In this document: positions 8,304 through 17,594 of the stretch, one piece after another | How the letters are laid out: each line of letters begins with the position of its first letter | Numbering within the stretch: position 1 is the first letter of the stretch | Assembly: GCA_017592775.1 (NCBI GenBank) | Contig: JAGFNJ010000015.1 | Coordinates: 25,394 to 89,393, forward strand | Direction of reading: 5' to 3' | Source of the DNA: Candidatus Accumulibacter conexus | Lineage (GTDB): Bacteria > Pseudomonadota > Gammaproteobacteria > Burkholderiales > Rhodocyclaceae | Length of the DNA stretch: 64,000 nucleotides | Notes under the pieces: generated by a model | Databases searched by the model: none | The model's input: only the letters and a program-made list of their open reading frames with translations | What the model was told of the DNA's origin: nothing | Translations under genes and position numbers: made by a program

Positions 8304-10622
8304 TCAATCTTCGGCGCGCACCTCGTCACCTGGTGGTTCCGGTTCGATCTGCTCGGGAACGTTTTCCTGGTAGAACACTTCTTGTGCCGGACCCTTGCCG
8401 CTATCCGGCGTGGCCACGGAAACGATGCCTTCCGGCATGGGCAGGAAGGACTCGGGTGTGTTGCTGAGAGTCTTTGCCATGTAGCCGATCCATGCTGGCA
8501 AGGCCGCCGTGCCGCCAGTCTCACCTTTGCCAAGGTTGCGCGGCTGGTCAAAGCCGATCCACGAGCAGGCGACGACCGTCCGCTGGTAGCCGCAGAACCA
8601 CGCGTCCACGTGTTCGTTGGTGGTGCCCGTCTTGCCAGCCAGATCCTTGCGCTTCAACGTCCCCGAAGCGCGCGCGGCAGTGCCGTAGATCGTCACGTCA
8701 CGCAACATGCTGTCCATCAGGTAGGCGTTGCGTGGGTCGATGGCCCGCAGGGTCTCGTCACCGGCGGTGACCGGCTCGGCCTGCGCCAGTACCTGCTTCC
8801 TGTCGTCGAGAATTTCGCGCACGACGTAGGGCCGGATGCGGTAGCCGCCGTTGGCGAACACGGCGTAGGCGGTGACCATCTCCCACGGCGTTACCGAGCC
8901 GGCGCCAAGCGCCATGGTCAGGTAAGGCGGGTGCTTGCTGGCATCGAAGCCGAAACGGGTAATGTAGTCCTGAACGTAGCGAACACCGCTGGCCTGCAGC
9001 AAGCGGATCGAAACCATGTTCTTCGACTTGGCCAACGCCGTGCGAAGTCGCATCGGGCCTTCATACCGCCCGTCGTAGTTCTTCGGTTCCCAGGCCTGGC
9101 TGCCGGTGACCGTCGCCGGGAAGCTGATCGGCTCGTCATTGACGATCGAGGCCGGCGTGAAGCCACGTTCCAGCGCGCCGGAGTAGATGAAGGGCTTGAA
9201 GCTCGACCCTGGCTGCCGCCAGGCCTGCGTCACGTGGTTGAACTTGTTGCGTTGGAAGTCGAAACCGCCCACCAGCGCACGAACGGCCCCGTCGTGGGGA
9301 TCCGCCGCCAGGAAGGCCCCTTCGACTTGCGGCAGTTGAGCGATTCGCCAGTTGCCCTTTTCGTCGGTCTGGACGCGGATGATCGCGCCGCGGCGCAGGC
9401 GTTTGTTGGGCGGGGCCTTGTCGTCCATCATGCCCGCCGCGAATTTCAAACCGTCGCCGGTAATGCTGATCACGTCGCCACCGCGGCGGAACGCCCGCAG
9501 CTTCCTGGCATCGGCCTGCAGGACGATCGCCGGTTGCAGATCCTCGGTCTCCTGGTAGTCGAGAAGCAATTCGTCGAGCGCTTCGTCGGCGTCGGACTGG
9601 ATTCCCGCGAGGTCGACGTAGGCTTCGGCACCGCGATATCCGTGCCGGCGATCGTAATCGAGGATATTCCGGCGCAGACTGGTGTACGCGGCTTCCTGGT
9701 CATCCTTGCGAATCGTCGTATAGACGCGTAGGCCGCGCGTGTATACGTCGTCGGGGAACCTCTCGGCGGCAATCTGGCGTGCCATTTCGGTGACATACTC
9801 GGCGTGGATCGGCGTCGCGTTGCTCTCGCGCCGAAGCACCAGCGCTTGCGCCAGGGCTGTGTCGTGTTGCGTGGCGCTGATGAACCCGAGTTCGCGCATT
9901 CGGCGCAAGACATACTCCTGCCGGACACGCGCACGCCGCGGATTGACGATCGGGTTGTAGGCGGAGGGCGCTTTCGGGAGCCCGGCCAGCATCGCCGCTT
10001 CGGCAAGCGTCAGCTCTCCCAGAGCTTTGCCGAAATAGATGTGCGCAGCGGCAGCAAAGCCGTAGGCACGCTGCCCGAGGAAGATCTGGTTGAGGTAAAG
10101 CTCGAAGATCTGGTCCTTGCTCAGGTTGTTCTCGATCTTGAACGACAGCAGCGCTTCGTAGAGCTTGCGCGTGTAGGTCTTCTCCGACGACAGGAAGAAG
10201 TTCCGGGCAACCTGCTGGGTAATCGTCGAAGCGCCCTGGCGTTTGCCACCGCCTACCAGATTCGCGTGCAACGCGCGCAGAACGCTCAGGGTATCGACTC
10301 CCCCGTGCTGATAGAAGCGCTCGTCCTCGGCCGCGAGGATGGCCTTTTTCAGGAGGTCGGGCACGTCCTGGATGCTGACCACGGCACGCCGCTCCTCACC
10401 GAACTCGCCAAGCAGATCACCCTCGGCCGTGAACACCCGCAACGGGATTTTCGGTCGATAGTCCGTCAGAATCTCAAGTGACGGCAGATTCGGGTAAGCC
10501 AGGCTCAGGACGACGATCACCATCGCAAGTGCGATAGCGGCAAGTCCGAGAACCACGACCAGAGGATAAAGCAGCCAGCGAAGAGCGGTAGGCAAGAGAG
10601 AGTCCCGCAGGGGGTTTTCCAC
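8304..10622 (-). CDS. mrcA: Penicillin-binding protein 1A (bifunctional class A PBP)
   Basis: A 772-residue class A PBP that polymerises and cross-links peptidoglycan. A single membrane anchor lies at about 17-40. The GT51 glycosyltransferase domain has the catalytic glutamate at 99 in AEDERFYQHGG, and the motif GASTITQQVARN. The transpeptidase domain has nucleophile S473 in SSFK, an SKN-type motif and KTG at 664-666. An OB-like insert lies between the two. The GTG at 10622 gives the longest product; an in-frame TTG at 10595 sits just before the membrane segment and is a possible true start. It is divergent from the pil operon, as in other betaproteobacteria. Confidence 0.95.
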   Translation of the reverse strand: MENPLRDSLLPTALRWLLYPLVVVLGLAAIALAMVIVVLSLAYPNLPSLEILTDYRPKIPLRVFTAEGDLLGEFGEERRAVVSIQDVPDLLKKAILAAEDERFYQHGGVDTLSVLRALHANLVGGGKRQGASTITQQVARNFFLSSEKTYTRKLYEALLSFKIENNLSKDQIFELYLNQIFLGQRAYGFAAAAHIYFGKALGELTLAEAAMLAGLPKAPSAYNPIVNPRRARVRQEYVLRRMRELGFISATQHDTALAQALVLRRESNATPIHAEYVTEMARQIAAERFPDDVYTRGLRVYTTIRKDDQEAAYTSLRRNILDYDRRHGYRGAEAYVDLAGIQSDADEALDELLLDYQETEDLQPAIVLQADARKLRAFRRGGDVISITGDGLKFAAGMMDDKAPPNKRLRRGAIIRVQTDEKGNWRIAQLPQVEGAFLAADPHDGAVRALVGGFDFQRNKFNHVTQAWRQPGSSFKPFIYSGALERGFTPASIVNDEPISFPATVTGSQAWEPKNYDGRYEGPMRLRTALAKSKNMVSIRLLQASGVRYVQDYITRFGFDASKHPPYLTMALGAGSVTPWEMVTAYAVFANGGYRIRPYVVREILDDRKQVLAQAEPVTAGDETLRAIDPRNAYLMDSMLRDVTIYGTAARASGTLKRKDLAGKTGTTNEHVDAWFCGYQRTVVACSWIGFDQPRNLGKGETGGTAALPAWIGYMAKTLSNTPESFLPMPEGIVSVATPDSGKGPAQEVFYQENVPEQIEPEPPGDEVRAED

Positions 10623-10630
10623 AGCCTGCC

Positions 10631-10636
10631 ATTATA
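10631..10636 (-). promoter_or_regulatory. Candidate -10 element for mrcA
   Basis: On the minus strand this reads TATAAT, a perfect sigma-70 -10 hexamer, but no convincing -35 lies 16-18 bases upstream. A start point about seven bases downstream would fall almost on the GTG at 10622. The mRNA would then be nearly leaderless, or translation would begin at the downstream TTG (10595). Confidence 0.3.
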
Positions 10637-10905
10637 TTGGAAGGCAGGCGCCGCGCGGCGGCCGCCATGCAATCGGTTCGCCGGCGCCTGACTGAAGCGG
10701 CGGCTGCCGCCGCGGCGTGCCTGCTCGCCAGTGTGGCGTGACGCACATGGCGCCTGAGCGTTGGGCTGGGCCTCGTCACGCCATGTTCCGTCGGCTTCTT
10801 GCCGGAACGATGTCGGTCACGCCCGTCCTCTTCGCCGCCCGTCAGATGGAGGGCAGCCAGCCGTTGTCGATCCGCTACAAGCCGGGATGCCTCCGGAGAA
10901 ATCGC

Positions 10906-10955
10906 TTTACACTCTGCAGTGTTGTTGTTAGCATCTAAAGTAGAATATCTATAAG
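10906..10955 (+). promoter_or_regulatory. Candidate promoter(s) of the pilMNOPQ operon
   Basis: Two overlapping sigma-70-like pairs are visible in the AT-rich stretch: TTTACA (10906-10911) with a 17-base spacer to TAGCAT (10929-10934), and TTAGCA (10928-10933) with a 16-base spacer to TATAAG (10950-10955). Both are 50-100 bases upstream of the TTG start of pilM. Which one is used cannot be told from sequence. Confidence 0.45.
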
Positions 10956-11004
10956 TACGCTAACTCTAAATTATTCAAAGGTTTTTTGGGCAAGGGGTAC
11001 GGTT

Positions 11005-12084
11005 TTGCAGCTTGATCTTTCGATCTTCAATCCGAAGGCTCGCTCGCTGATCGGACTGGACATCAGTTCGTCATCGGTAAAGATGGTCGAACTGGCGAGT
11101 GACGGCAAGGGGGGATATCGCGTCGAACGCTATGCGATCGAGATCCTGCCGCGGGATGTGGTCTCCGACGGGAACATCGTGAACCTCGAGGCCGCGGCCG
11201 AGTCCGTCCGGCGAGCGTGGAAGAAGCTGGCGACCTCGACGAGGCAGGTGGCGATTGCCCTGCCCGCTTCGCATGTCATCACCAAGAAGATCATCGTCGC
11301 CGCCGGCCAGCGCGAAGCGGAGCTCGAGTTGCTCGTCGAGTCGGAGGCCAACCAGTACATTCCCTTCGCACTGGAGGAGGTCAACCTCGATTTCCAGGTG
11401 ATTGGCCCGGCACCGTCTTCGCCGGACGAGATCGAGGTTCTGATCGCCGCATCGCGCAAGGAGAAGGTCGAAGATCGGGTTGCCGTGGCCGAATCCGCTG
11501 GTCTGAAGCCGCGCGTTCTCGATGTCGAATCATACGCTGTCCTTTCGGCCTTTCAACTGGTCGAGGCAACGCTTCCCGAAGGCGGCAAGGGGCAGATCAT
11601 CGCCCTCGTCGATGTCGGCGCGAACGTCATGAACCTGACCGTATTGCGCAACGACCAGCAGATCTACGCGCGCGAGCAGGCATTCGGCGGCAATCAACTG
11701 ACGCAGGACATCGCGCGCATGTTCAACATGACTTTCGAGGAGGCGGAAGCCGAGAAACGTCGCAACAGCCTGCCGGAAAAATATGAAAGCGAGCTCCTGC
11801 GACCATTCCTCGAGGCGCTGGCGCTTGAACTGTCGCGCGCGCTGCAGTTCTTCTTCACGTCCACCCAGTTCAACCAGGTCAACCACATCGTCCTCGCGGG
11901 CGGCTGCGCGGTCATTCACGGTATCGACCAGGTGGTTGCATCGCGGACGCAGATCAACACCGTCATTGCCAATCCGTTTGCCGGCATGCTGCTTTCCGAC
12001 CGCATCCGCGAAAAGAGCCTGTTGGCCGATGCATCGTCGCTGATGGTGGCATGCGGTCTGGCGCTGCGGAGATTCGACGAATGA
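11005..12084 (+). CDS. pilM: Type IV pilus inner-membrane platform protein PilM
   Basis: A 359-residue actin-like cytoplasmic protein that binds the N-terminus of PilN and links the pilus alignment complex to the motor. The N-terminal LIGLDISSSSVKMVEL and the phosphate-2-like loop LVDVGANVMNL are typical of PilM/FtsA-type ATPase folds. The start is a TTG preceded by AAGGGG at eight bases, and the family alignment begins close to it. First gene of pilMNOPQ; its stop overlaps the pilN start by four bases (ATGA), implying translational coupling. Confidence 0.96.
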   Translation: MQLDLSIFNPKARSLIGLDISSSSVKMVELASDGKGGYRVERYAIEILPRDVVSDGNIVNLEAAAESVRRAWKKLATSTRQVAIALPASHVITKKIIVAAGQREAELELLVESEANQYIPFALEEVNLDFQVIGPAPSSPDEIEVLIAASRKEKVEDRVAVAESAGLKPRVLDVESYAVLSAFQLVEATLPEGGKGQIIALVDVGANVMNLTVLRNDQQIYAREQAFGGNQLTQDIARMFNMTFEEAEAEKRRNSLPEKYESELLRPFLEALALELSRALQFFFTSTQFNQVNHIVLAGGCAVIHGIDQVVASRTQINTVIANPFAGMLLSDRIREKSLLADASSLMVACGLALRRFDE

Positions 12085-12647
12085 TACGCATCAATCTCCT
12101 GCCTCACCGGGAAGAAAAGCGCCGGGCACGGCGTCAGCAGTTCTACGCTTTGCTCGGCCTGGTTACGGTCCTGTCCGTGTTGATCGGCGTTCTCGTCTAC
12201 TCGATAATCGCTGGCTACATCGCCAACCAGGAGGCCAAGAACGACTTTCTGAAGAAGGAGATCGCCGTCCTCGACAAGGAGATCGACCAGATCAAGCGGC
12301 TCAAGCAACAGACCGAGGCGCTGCTCAAACGCAAGGAAACCATCGAGGCGCTGCAGCGCGACCGGGCCGAAGCCGTGCGGCTGCTGACCGAACTGGCCAA
12401 ACAGATGCCCGAAGGCGTCTACCTGAAATCGCTGAAGCAGGAAGGGCAGCGCATTCAGATGGTCGGTTTTGCCCAGTCCAGCGCTCGCGTGTCGACGCTG
12501 ATGCGCAACATCGAGGCTTCGCCCTGGCTCGAGAAACCCGAACTCCTGGAAGTCAAGGCAGTGACCATCGACAAGCGACGGCTCAACGAGTTCGGCATGA
12601 ACGCGTCGCTGAAGCGGACTCCGGTTGATCAAAAGGGAGCGAAGTGA
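12081..12647 (+). CDS. pilN: Type IV pilus assembly protein PilN
   Basis: This 188-residue bitopic membrane protein starts with the conserved MIRINLLPHREEKR, the segment that docks in PilM. One membrane helix lies at about 22-44. A periplasmic coiled coil (about 50-110, rich in Lys, Glu and Leu) and a ferredoxin-like C-terminal domain follow. PilN pairs with PilO to form the inner-membrane ring under PilP and PilQ. The ATG at 12081 overlaps the pilM stop, and the stop overlaps pilO by four bases. Confidence 0.95.
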   Translation: MIRINLLPHREEKRRARRQQFYALLGLVTVLSVLIGVLVYSIIAGYIANQEAKNDFLKKEIAVLDKEIDQIKRLKQQTEALLKRKETIEALQRDRAEAVRLLTELAKQMPEGVYLKSLKQEGQRIQMVGFAQSSARVSTLMRNIEASPWLEKPELLEVKAVTIDKRRLNEFGMNASLKRTPVDQKGAK

Positions 12648-13318
12648 TGGCGAGGTCTCTTGCGAGCATTGATTTCCGGGGAATCATCGCTGACTTCCAG
12701 AACCTGAATCCGCGCGACGTCGGTGCCTGGCCGGTCGCACCCCGTGCCACCGTACTCGTCGTCCTCTGCCTGTTGATTCTGCTCGCCGGCTGGTGGTTCT
12801 ACTGGGATGATCAACTGGTTTCCCTGCGCGAGAAGCAGGAGGCCGAGTTGCGACTGCGCGACGAGTATGTCCGCAAGAAAGCGCAGGCGGTCAACCTGGA
12901 CCTCTACGTGCAGCGCCTGAGCGACATCGATCTTGCCTTCGGGGCGCTGCTGAAGCAGTTGCCCAACAAGGCGGAGGTCGAGTCGCTGCTGGTCGAGATC
13001 AACCAGGCCGGCATGGGCAGGGGGCTGCAGTTCGATCTCTTCAAGCCGGGGCCTGAGCAGATCAGGGACTTTTATGCCGAGCTGCCGATAACCGTTCGTC
13101 TGACGGGCACGTACCACGATTTCGGTGCGTTTGCCGGCGACATCGGCAAGCTGTCGCGCATCGTCACCCTGAACAACATCTCGATCAACACCAATCAGCA
13201 GAGCAAGGATGGCAGTCTGGTGATGGATGCGACGACGAAGACCTTCCGCTACCTGGATGAAGAGGAACTGGCGGCGAACCGCAAGAGAGCGGCCGAGGCG
13301 GCAAAGGGCGGCAAATGA
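12644..13318 (+). CDS. pilO: Type IV pilus assembly protein PilO
   Basis: A 224-residue inner-membrane protein with a short cytoplasmic N-terminus, a membrane helix around 36-53 (ATVLVVLCLLILLAGWWFYW), a coiled coil, and a periplasmic domain with the PilO landmark GLQFDLFKPGPEQ. It forms heterodimers with PilN and contacts PilP. Four-base overlaps at both ends indicate tight translational coupling within the operon. The C-terminal tail is rich in Ala, Lys and Glu. Confidence 0.95.
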   Translation: MMARSLASIDFRGIIADFQNLNPRDVGAWPVAPRATVLVVLCLLILLAGWWFYWDDQLVSLREKQEAELRLRDEYVRKKAQAVNLDLYVQRLSDIDLAFGALLKQLPNKAEVESLLVEINQAGMGRGLQFDLFKPGPEQIRDFYAELPITVRLTGTYHDFGAFAGDIGKLSRIVTLNNISINTNQQSKDGSLVMDATTKTFRYLDEEELAANRKRAAEAAKGGK

Positions 13319-13836
13319 TGCGCATACTGTCCTTGCTTCTGGCCAGTGCCCTGCTCGTTTCCGGCTGCGCCGACAATGACCAGGAGGAACTCCGCGAGTG
13401 GATGAAGACGGCAGCGGCGGGTGTCAAGCCGAACATCCCGCCATTGCCGGTGGTGCAGCCCTATGAACCGGTTCCCTATGACGTCGCCAACCTGACCGAA
13501 CCGTTCGCCGCCGCCAAGATGGGTGTGGCAGACAAGAAGACCGGCGGCGGTTTCCGGCCGGACCTCGATCGGCCGAAGGAGCCACTGGAGCTCTATCCTC
13601 TCGAGTCACTCAAGTACGTTGGCGTGATCACCAGGAACAAGGTGTCCTTCGCGATCATACAGGTCGAAGGGGCGCTGCATCAGGTGAAGATCGGCAACTA
13701 CATGGGTCAGAATTTTGGCGTTGTCGTTGGCGTCACCGAGTCCGAAATAACACTGCGGGAACTCGTTCAGGATTCAGCCGGTGACTGGGTCGAGCGGACG
13801 AGCACCTTGATGCTGCAGGAAAAGGGAGCAAGGTAG
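13315..13836 (+). CDS. pilP: Type IV pilus lipoprotein PilP
   Basis: A 173-residue lipoprotein with a lipobox ending at C18 (VSGC). A disordered proline-rich linker (about 35-75) that binds PilN/PilO comes next, then a beta-sandwich domain with LESLKYVGVI and GNYMGQNFGVV, which are PilP hallmarks. It couples the inner-membrane ring to the PilQ secretin. It overlaps pilO by four bases, and pilQ begins on the base after its stop codon. Confidence 0.95.
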   Translation: MMRILSLLLASALLVSGCADNDQEELREWMKTAAAGVKPNIPPLPVVQPYEPVPYDVANLTEPFAAAKMGVADKKTGGGFRPDLDRPKEPLELYPLESLKYVGVITRNKVSFAIIQVEGALHQVKIGNYMGQNFGVVVGVTESEITLRELVQDSAGDWVERTSTLMLQEKGAR

Positions 13837-15894
13837 ATGAAACGGATCAAACATTGGCTGCCCGGCCTGATGGGTGCCCTGTCGCTGCTCGTCGGCATCG
13901 CCACGGCCCAGGAGGCAGGGCCGAACGCCATCGAGTCGATGAATGTGATGCAGCAGGGCCCGGTGGTCAACGTCAGGCTGACCTTCAAGGAGCCCCTGCA
14001 GGCGCTTCCCCCTGCCTTCAGTGTTGCCAAGCCGGCCCGCATCGCGCTCGACTTTGCGAATACGGTCAATGCCCTGGGCAAATCGAGCCAGACCTACAAC
14101 GAAGGCGACCTGAAGAGCGCCAACATTGTCCAGGCCGAGGGCCGCACCCGAGTCGTCCTCAACCTCAACAAGGCGATGTCCTACGAGGCGAGCATTGACG
14201 GCAAGAGCCTCCTGCTGGCGATGGTCCCGGCCGCCAAGCCGGACAGTACGCAGGCGGTCGAACATTTCGCCAGGGCGCAGGCCAGCGATGTTGGCAACAG
14301 CATTCGCGACGTCACGTTCCGCCGCGGTAAGGATGGTGAGGGCCGGATCACCGTTGATCTCACCGATGCCAACGCTGGCATCGACATCCGGCATGAGGGC
14401 AAGAATCTCGTCGTCGACTTTGTCCGCGTCGCCGTGCCGCCGGCGTTGCGCCGGAAGCTCGACGTCACCGACTTTGCCACCCCGGTGCTGACCGTGAACA
14501 CGATCCAGAAGGGCGGCGATGCGCGCATGACGATCACCCCGCGCGGCCTCTGGGAGCACAACGCCTATCAGAGCGACACGCAGTTCGTCATCGAAGTGAA
14601 GCCGATCATCGAGGATCCGAACAAGCTGGTGCAGGGTTCGCGCGGTGGCTACCGCGGCGAGAAGCTGTCGCTGAACTTCCAGAACGTCGATGTCCGCCGC
14701 CTGCTGCAGGTGATCGGCGAGTTCACCGGCATGAACATGGTGATCAGCGATTCCGTCGGCGGTTCGATCACCCTGATCCTCAAGGACGTGCCCTGGGATC
14801 AGGCGCTCGACATCATCATGCAGCAGAAGGGTCTCGACATGCGCAAGAACGGCAACGTGATCCTGATTGCGCCACGCGAGGAGATCGCGACCAAGGAGAA
14901 GCTCGAGTTCGAGTCGCAGGCGCAGATCGGCGATCTCGAGCCGTTGCAGACCGAGAGCTTCCAGATGAACTACATCAAGGCGGAAGCCGTGCAGAAGCTG
15001 CTGATCGATCCCAAGCAGACGCTGCTGTCCAAGCGCGGCAGCGCGCTGCTCGACGAGCGCTCGAACATGATGTTCGTCAAGGATACCCCCGGCCGGCTGG
15101 CCGAATTGCGTGCCATGATCGCCAAGGTCGACGTGCCGACACGACAGGTGATGATCGAGGCGCGGATCGTTGAGGCCGGCGACAGTTTTGCCAAGAACCT
15201 CGGGGTACGGCTGGGTTTCACGCAGACCTTCCCGGATGGAGCGGTCCGCATCGGTGGCGATCAAACGGCGATCAGGGGCAACCTGAACACGGAGGCCGCG
15301 GTCAACCTGCCTGCCACGCCACGTGCAGGCACCGCCGGCACCTTCTCGTTCCTCCTCTTCAACAACGCATTGACCCAGTTTCTCGCCACCGAGATCTCGG
15401 CACTCGAATCCGATGGCCGCGGTCGGGTGATCTCCAGCCCGCGGGTGATGACCGCCAACGGGGTCGAGGCGATCATCGAACAGGGCCAGGAGATTCCCTA
15501 CCAGCAGGCGACGAGTTCCGGTGCCACCAGCGTCTCCTTCCGCAAGGCCGTCCTGTCGCTCAAGGTCAAGCCGCACATCACGCCCGACGGGAAGATCGCG
15601 ATGGAACTGGACGTCAACAAGGACACTCCGAACACCCGCCTGTCAACGGGTGCCGGTGTGGCGATCGACACCAAGCACGTGAAGACCGAGGTGCTGGTCG
15701 AGAACGGCGGTACGGTCGTCATCGGCGGCATTTTCGAACAGGTGACGCGCAACAACGTGCAGCGCATACCTTTCCTGGGCGATTTGCCATACATCGGCTT
15801 CCTGTTCAAGAACCGCGAGATCATCGACGACAAGACCGAGCTGTTGGTCTTCATCACGCCGCGGATCGTCACCGAACACCTGTCGCTGCGCTGA
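13837..15894 (+). CDS. pilQ: Type IV pilus secretin PilQ
   Basis: The 685-residue outer-membrane secretin through which the pilus exits. A signal peptide ends near residue 25 (IATAQEAG). Two AMIN peptidoglycan-binding domains lie in roughly 30-245, an STN/secretin N-domain with LNFQNVDVRRLLQVIGEF follows at about 280-350, and the secretin core runs from about 430 to the end, with VMIEARIVEAG and the C-terminal VVIGGIFEQ and FLGDLPYIGFLFK motifs. It is the last gene of pilMNOPQ and is followed within 25 bases by a strong intrinsic terminator. Confidence 0.97.
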   Translation: MKRIKHWLPGLMGALSLLVGIATAQEAGPNAIESMNVMQQGPVVNVRLTFKEPLQALPPAFSVAKPARIALDFANTVNALGKSSQTYNEGDLKSANIVQAEGRTRVVLNLNKAMSYEASIDGKSLLLAMVPAAKPDSTQAVEHFARAQASDVGNSIRDVTFRRGKDGEGRITVDLTDANAGIDIRHEGKNLVVDFVRVAVPPALRRKLDVTDFATPVLTVNTIQKGGDARMTITPRGLWEHNAYQSDTQFVIEVKPIIEDPNKLVQGSRGGYRGEKLSLNFQNVDVRRLLQVIGEFTGMNMVISDSVGGSITLILKDVPWDQALDIIMQQKGLDMRKNGNVILIAPREEIATKEKLEFESQAQIGDLEPLQTESFQMNYIKAEAVQKLLIDPKQTLLSKRGSALLDERSNMMFVKDTPGRLAELRAMIAKVDVPTRQVMIEARIVEAGDSFAKNLGVRLGFTQTFPDGAVRIGGDQTAIRGNLNTEAAVNLPATPRAGTAGTFSFLLFNNALTQFLATEISALESDGRGRVISSPRVMTANGVEAIIEQGQEIPYQQATSSGATSVSFRKAVLSLKVKPHITPDGKIAMELDVNKDTPNTRLSTGAGVAIDTKHVKTEVLVENGGTVVIGGIFEQVTRNNVQRIPFLGDLPYIGFLFKNREIIDDKTELLVFITPRIVTEHLSLR

Positions 15895-15916
15895 TCGTTC
15901 TTGGCACCCAAGAGGG

Positions 15917-15940
15917 AGGCCGGCGCGAGCCGGCCTTTTT
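15917..15940 (+). terminator. Rho-independent terminator after pilQ
   Basis: A perfect 8-bp stem AGGCCGGC/GCCGGCCT closes a GCGA tetraloop and is followed by TTTT. It lies 22 bases after pilQ and 42 bases before aroK, separating the pilus operon from aroKB unless there is read-through. Confidence 0.85.
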
Positions 15941-15981
15941 CCTGCACGAGCAGCACCGCGCGCTTGCGTTAGAATGCCGCG

Positions 15982-16518
15982 GTGAGATTCCAGCAAGAAA
16001 CCCGCAACGTCTATCTGGTCGGCCTGATGGGAGCCGGCAAGACGACCGTCGGCAAGGCACTCGCCAAGCGCCTGGGCTACCGCTTTGTCGACTCCGACCA
16101 TGAAGTCGAGGTGCGCACCGGCGTCAGTCTGGCAACCATCTTCGAGATCGAAGGCGAGGACGGTTTCCGCAAGCGCGAAGCGCAGCTCATCGCCGAACTG
16201 GCTGTACTCAGGCAGCACGTCGTCGCCACTGGCGGCGGCTCCGTCCTGCGACCGGAGAACCGGCTGGCGCTGCGCTCGAGCGGCACGGTGGTCTATCTCG
16301 ACGTGCCGCTCAGCACGCTCCACGAACGGACGCGACATGACCGCAAGCGGCCACTGTTGCAGGTCAGCGATCCGCGCCAGAAGCTGCGCGAACTGCTGGC
16401 GCAGCGCGACCCGCTCTACCGCGAGGTGGCGGATGTGACCATTTCGGGCAGCCACATCACCGCACAGGCGATTCTCAATCTACTGCTCCGGGAAGAGGGT
16501 GAAGCATGGAAACGCTGA
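15982..16518 (+). CDS. aroK: Shikimate kinase
   Basis: This 178-residue P-loop kinase phosphorylates shikimate at the 3-hydroxyl, in the fifth step of the chorismate pathway. The Walker A motif GLMGAGKTT is at 14-22. The shikimate-binding aspartate lies in FVDSDHEVE, the TGGGS loop and the lid region DRKRPLL are present, and all are in normal order. The start is GTG; an ATG eight bases earlier is out of frame. The 3' end overlaps aroB by 13 bases, so the two are translationally coupled. Confidence 0.95.
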   Translation: MRFQQETRNVYLVGLMGAGKTTVGKALAKRLGYRFVDSDHEVEVRTGVSLATIFEIEGEDGFRKREAQLIAELAVLRQHVVATGGGSVLRPENRLALRSSGTVVYLDVPLSTLHERTRHDRKRPLLQVSDPRQKLRELLAQRDPLYREVADVTISGSHITAQAILNLLLREEGEAWKR

Positions 16519-17594
16519 CGCTTGCGCTGGGAGAACGTTCCTACCCGATCCACGTCGGTCGCTCGCTGCTTGAACGGGCCGACCTGCTGCTGCCCTCGCT
16601 GCGCCAGAAAAAGGTGGCGATCGTCAGCAACACGACGGTGGCGCCGCTGTATCTGCGCAGACTGGCGGAGCCGCTGCAGCAAGCAGGCGTCGACGTGCTC
16701 GAGATCGTCCTGCCCGATGGCGAGGAGTTCAAGGACTGGCGTACCCTGAACTCGATATTCGATGCGCTCATCGCAGGTCGGTGCGAACGTTCGACGACCC
16801 TGATCGCTCTCGGTGGTGGGGTGCTCGGCGACCTCGGCGGCTTTGCCGCCGCCTGCTTCCAGCGGGGCATGCCGTTCATCCAGGTACCGACGACCCTGCT
16901 GGCCCAAGTGGATTCATCGGTTGGCGGCAAGACGGCGATCAATCACCCGCAGGGCAAGAACATGATTGGCGCCTTTTACCAGCCGCGACTGGTGCTGGCC
17001 GACACCGACACCCTGACGACCTTGTGCGACCGCCAGCTTCGCGCCGGTCTGGCCGAGGTCATCAAGTACGGACTGATCCGGGATCTGCCGTTCCTCGAAT
17101 GGCTGGAGATCAACCTCGAGCGGCTACTGGCGCGTGACCCGGCAGCTCTGGCCGAAGCGGTGTGTCGCTCGTGCCGCAACAAGGCCGAGGTGGTGGCAGC
17201 GGATGAGCGTGAAGCCGGGGAGCGGGCGCTGTTGAACCTCGGTCACACCTTCGGACATGCGATCGAGGCGGGTGTCGGTTACGGCGAATGGCTGCACGGT
17301 GAAGCGGTCGCCGCCGGGACGATGATGGCGGCGCAACTGTCGCATCTGCTCGGCTGGCTTGACCGCGACGACATCAGCCGCGTCGAGCGCCTCCTGCAGC
17401 GCGGCGGTCTGCCGGTGAATGGACCCATGCTGAACGTCGAGCGCTACCTGGAACTGATGCAGCACGACAAGAAGGTGCAGGATGGCAGGTTGCGGCTGGT
17501 CCTGCTGCAGCAGATCGGGCAGGCCGTACTGACGGAGAAGGCACCGCTGGCGCAGGTGCGGCAGGCGATCGCCGAACGTACGGCGCATGCCTGA
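16506..17594 (+). CDS. aroB: 3-dehydroquinate synthase
   Basis: A 362-residue NAD-dependent metalloenzyme that cyclises DAHP to 3-dehydroquinate, the second step of aromatic amino acid synthesis. The glycine-rich NAD loop [11 protein letters not shown], the substrate loop around KYGLI, and the metal-binding histidines in [11 protein letters not shown] and LHGEAVAAG are all seen. The start sits inside the aroK 3' end behind a GAGGG ribosome site. Its stop overlaps dgt by eight bases, making an aroK-aroB-dgt unit. Confidence 0.97.
   Translation: METLTLALGERSYPIHVGRSLLERADLLLPSLRQKKVAIVSNTTVAPLYLRRLAEPLQQAGVDVLEIVLPDGEEFKDWRTLNSIFDALIAGRCERSTTLIALGGGVLGDLGGFAAACFQRGMPFIQVPTTLLAQVDSSVGGKTAINHPQGKNMIGAFYQPRLVLADTDTLTTLCDRQLRAGLAEVIKYGLIRDLPFLEWLEINLERLLARDPAALAEAVCRSCRNKAEVVAADEREAGERALLNLGHTFGHAIEAGVGYGEWLHGEAVAAGTMMAAQLSHLLGWLDRDDISRVERLLQRGGLPVNGPMLNVERYLELMQHDKKVQDGRLRLVLLQQIGQAVLTEKAPLAQVRQAIAERTAHA

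Larger units (their letters stand above)
10623..11004. other. Divergent intergenic region mrcA / pilM
   Basis: The 382 bases hold no credible gene. A 24-codon ATG frame at 10667 is alanine-rich and has no ribosome site. The left two thirds are GC-rich like the genes, while the last 100 bases before pilM are distinctly AT-rich, which marks the promoter zone of the pilus operon. Confidence 0.6.

Noticed and set aside
10667-10741. 24-codon frame resembling a signal peptide
   Set aside because: It has no ribosome site and an alanine run from GC-rich sequence, and it stops before any mature region.
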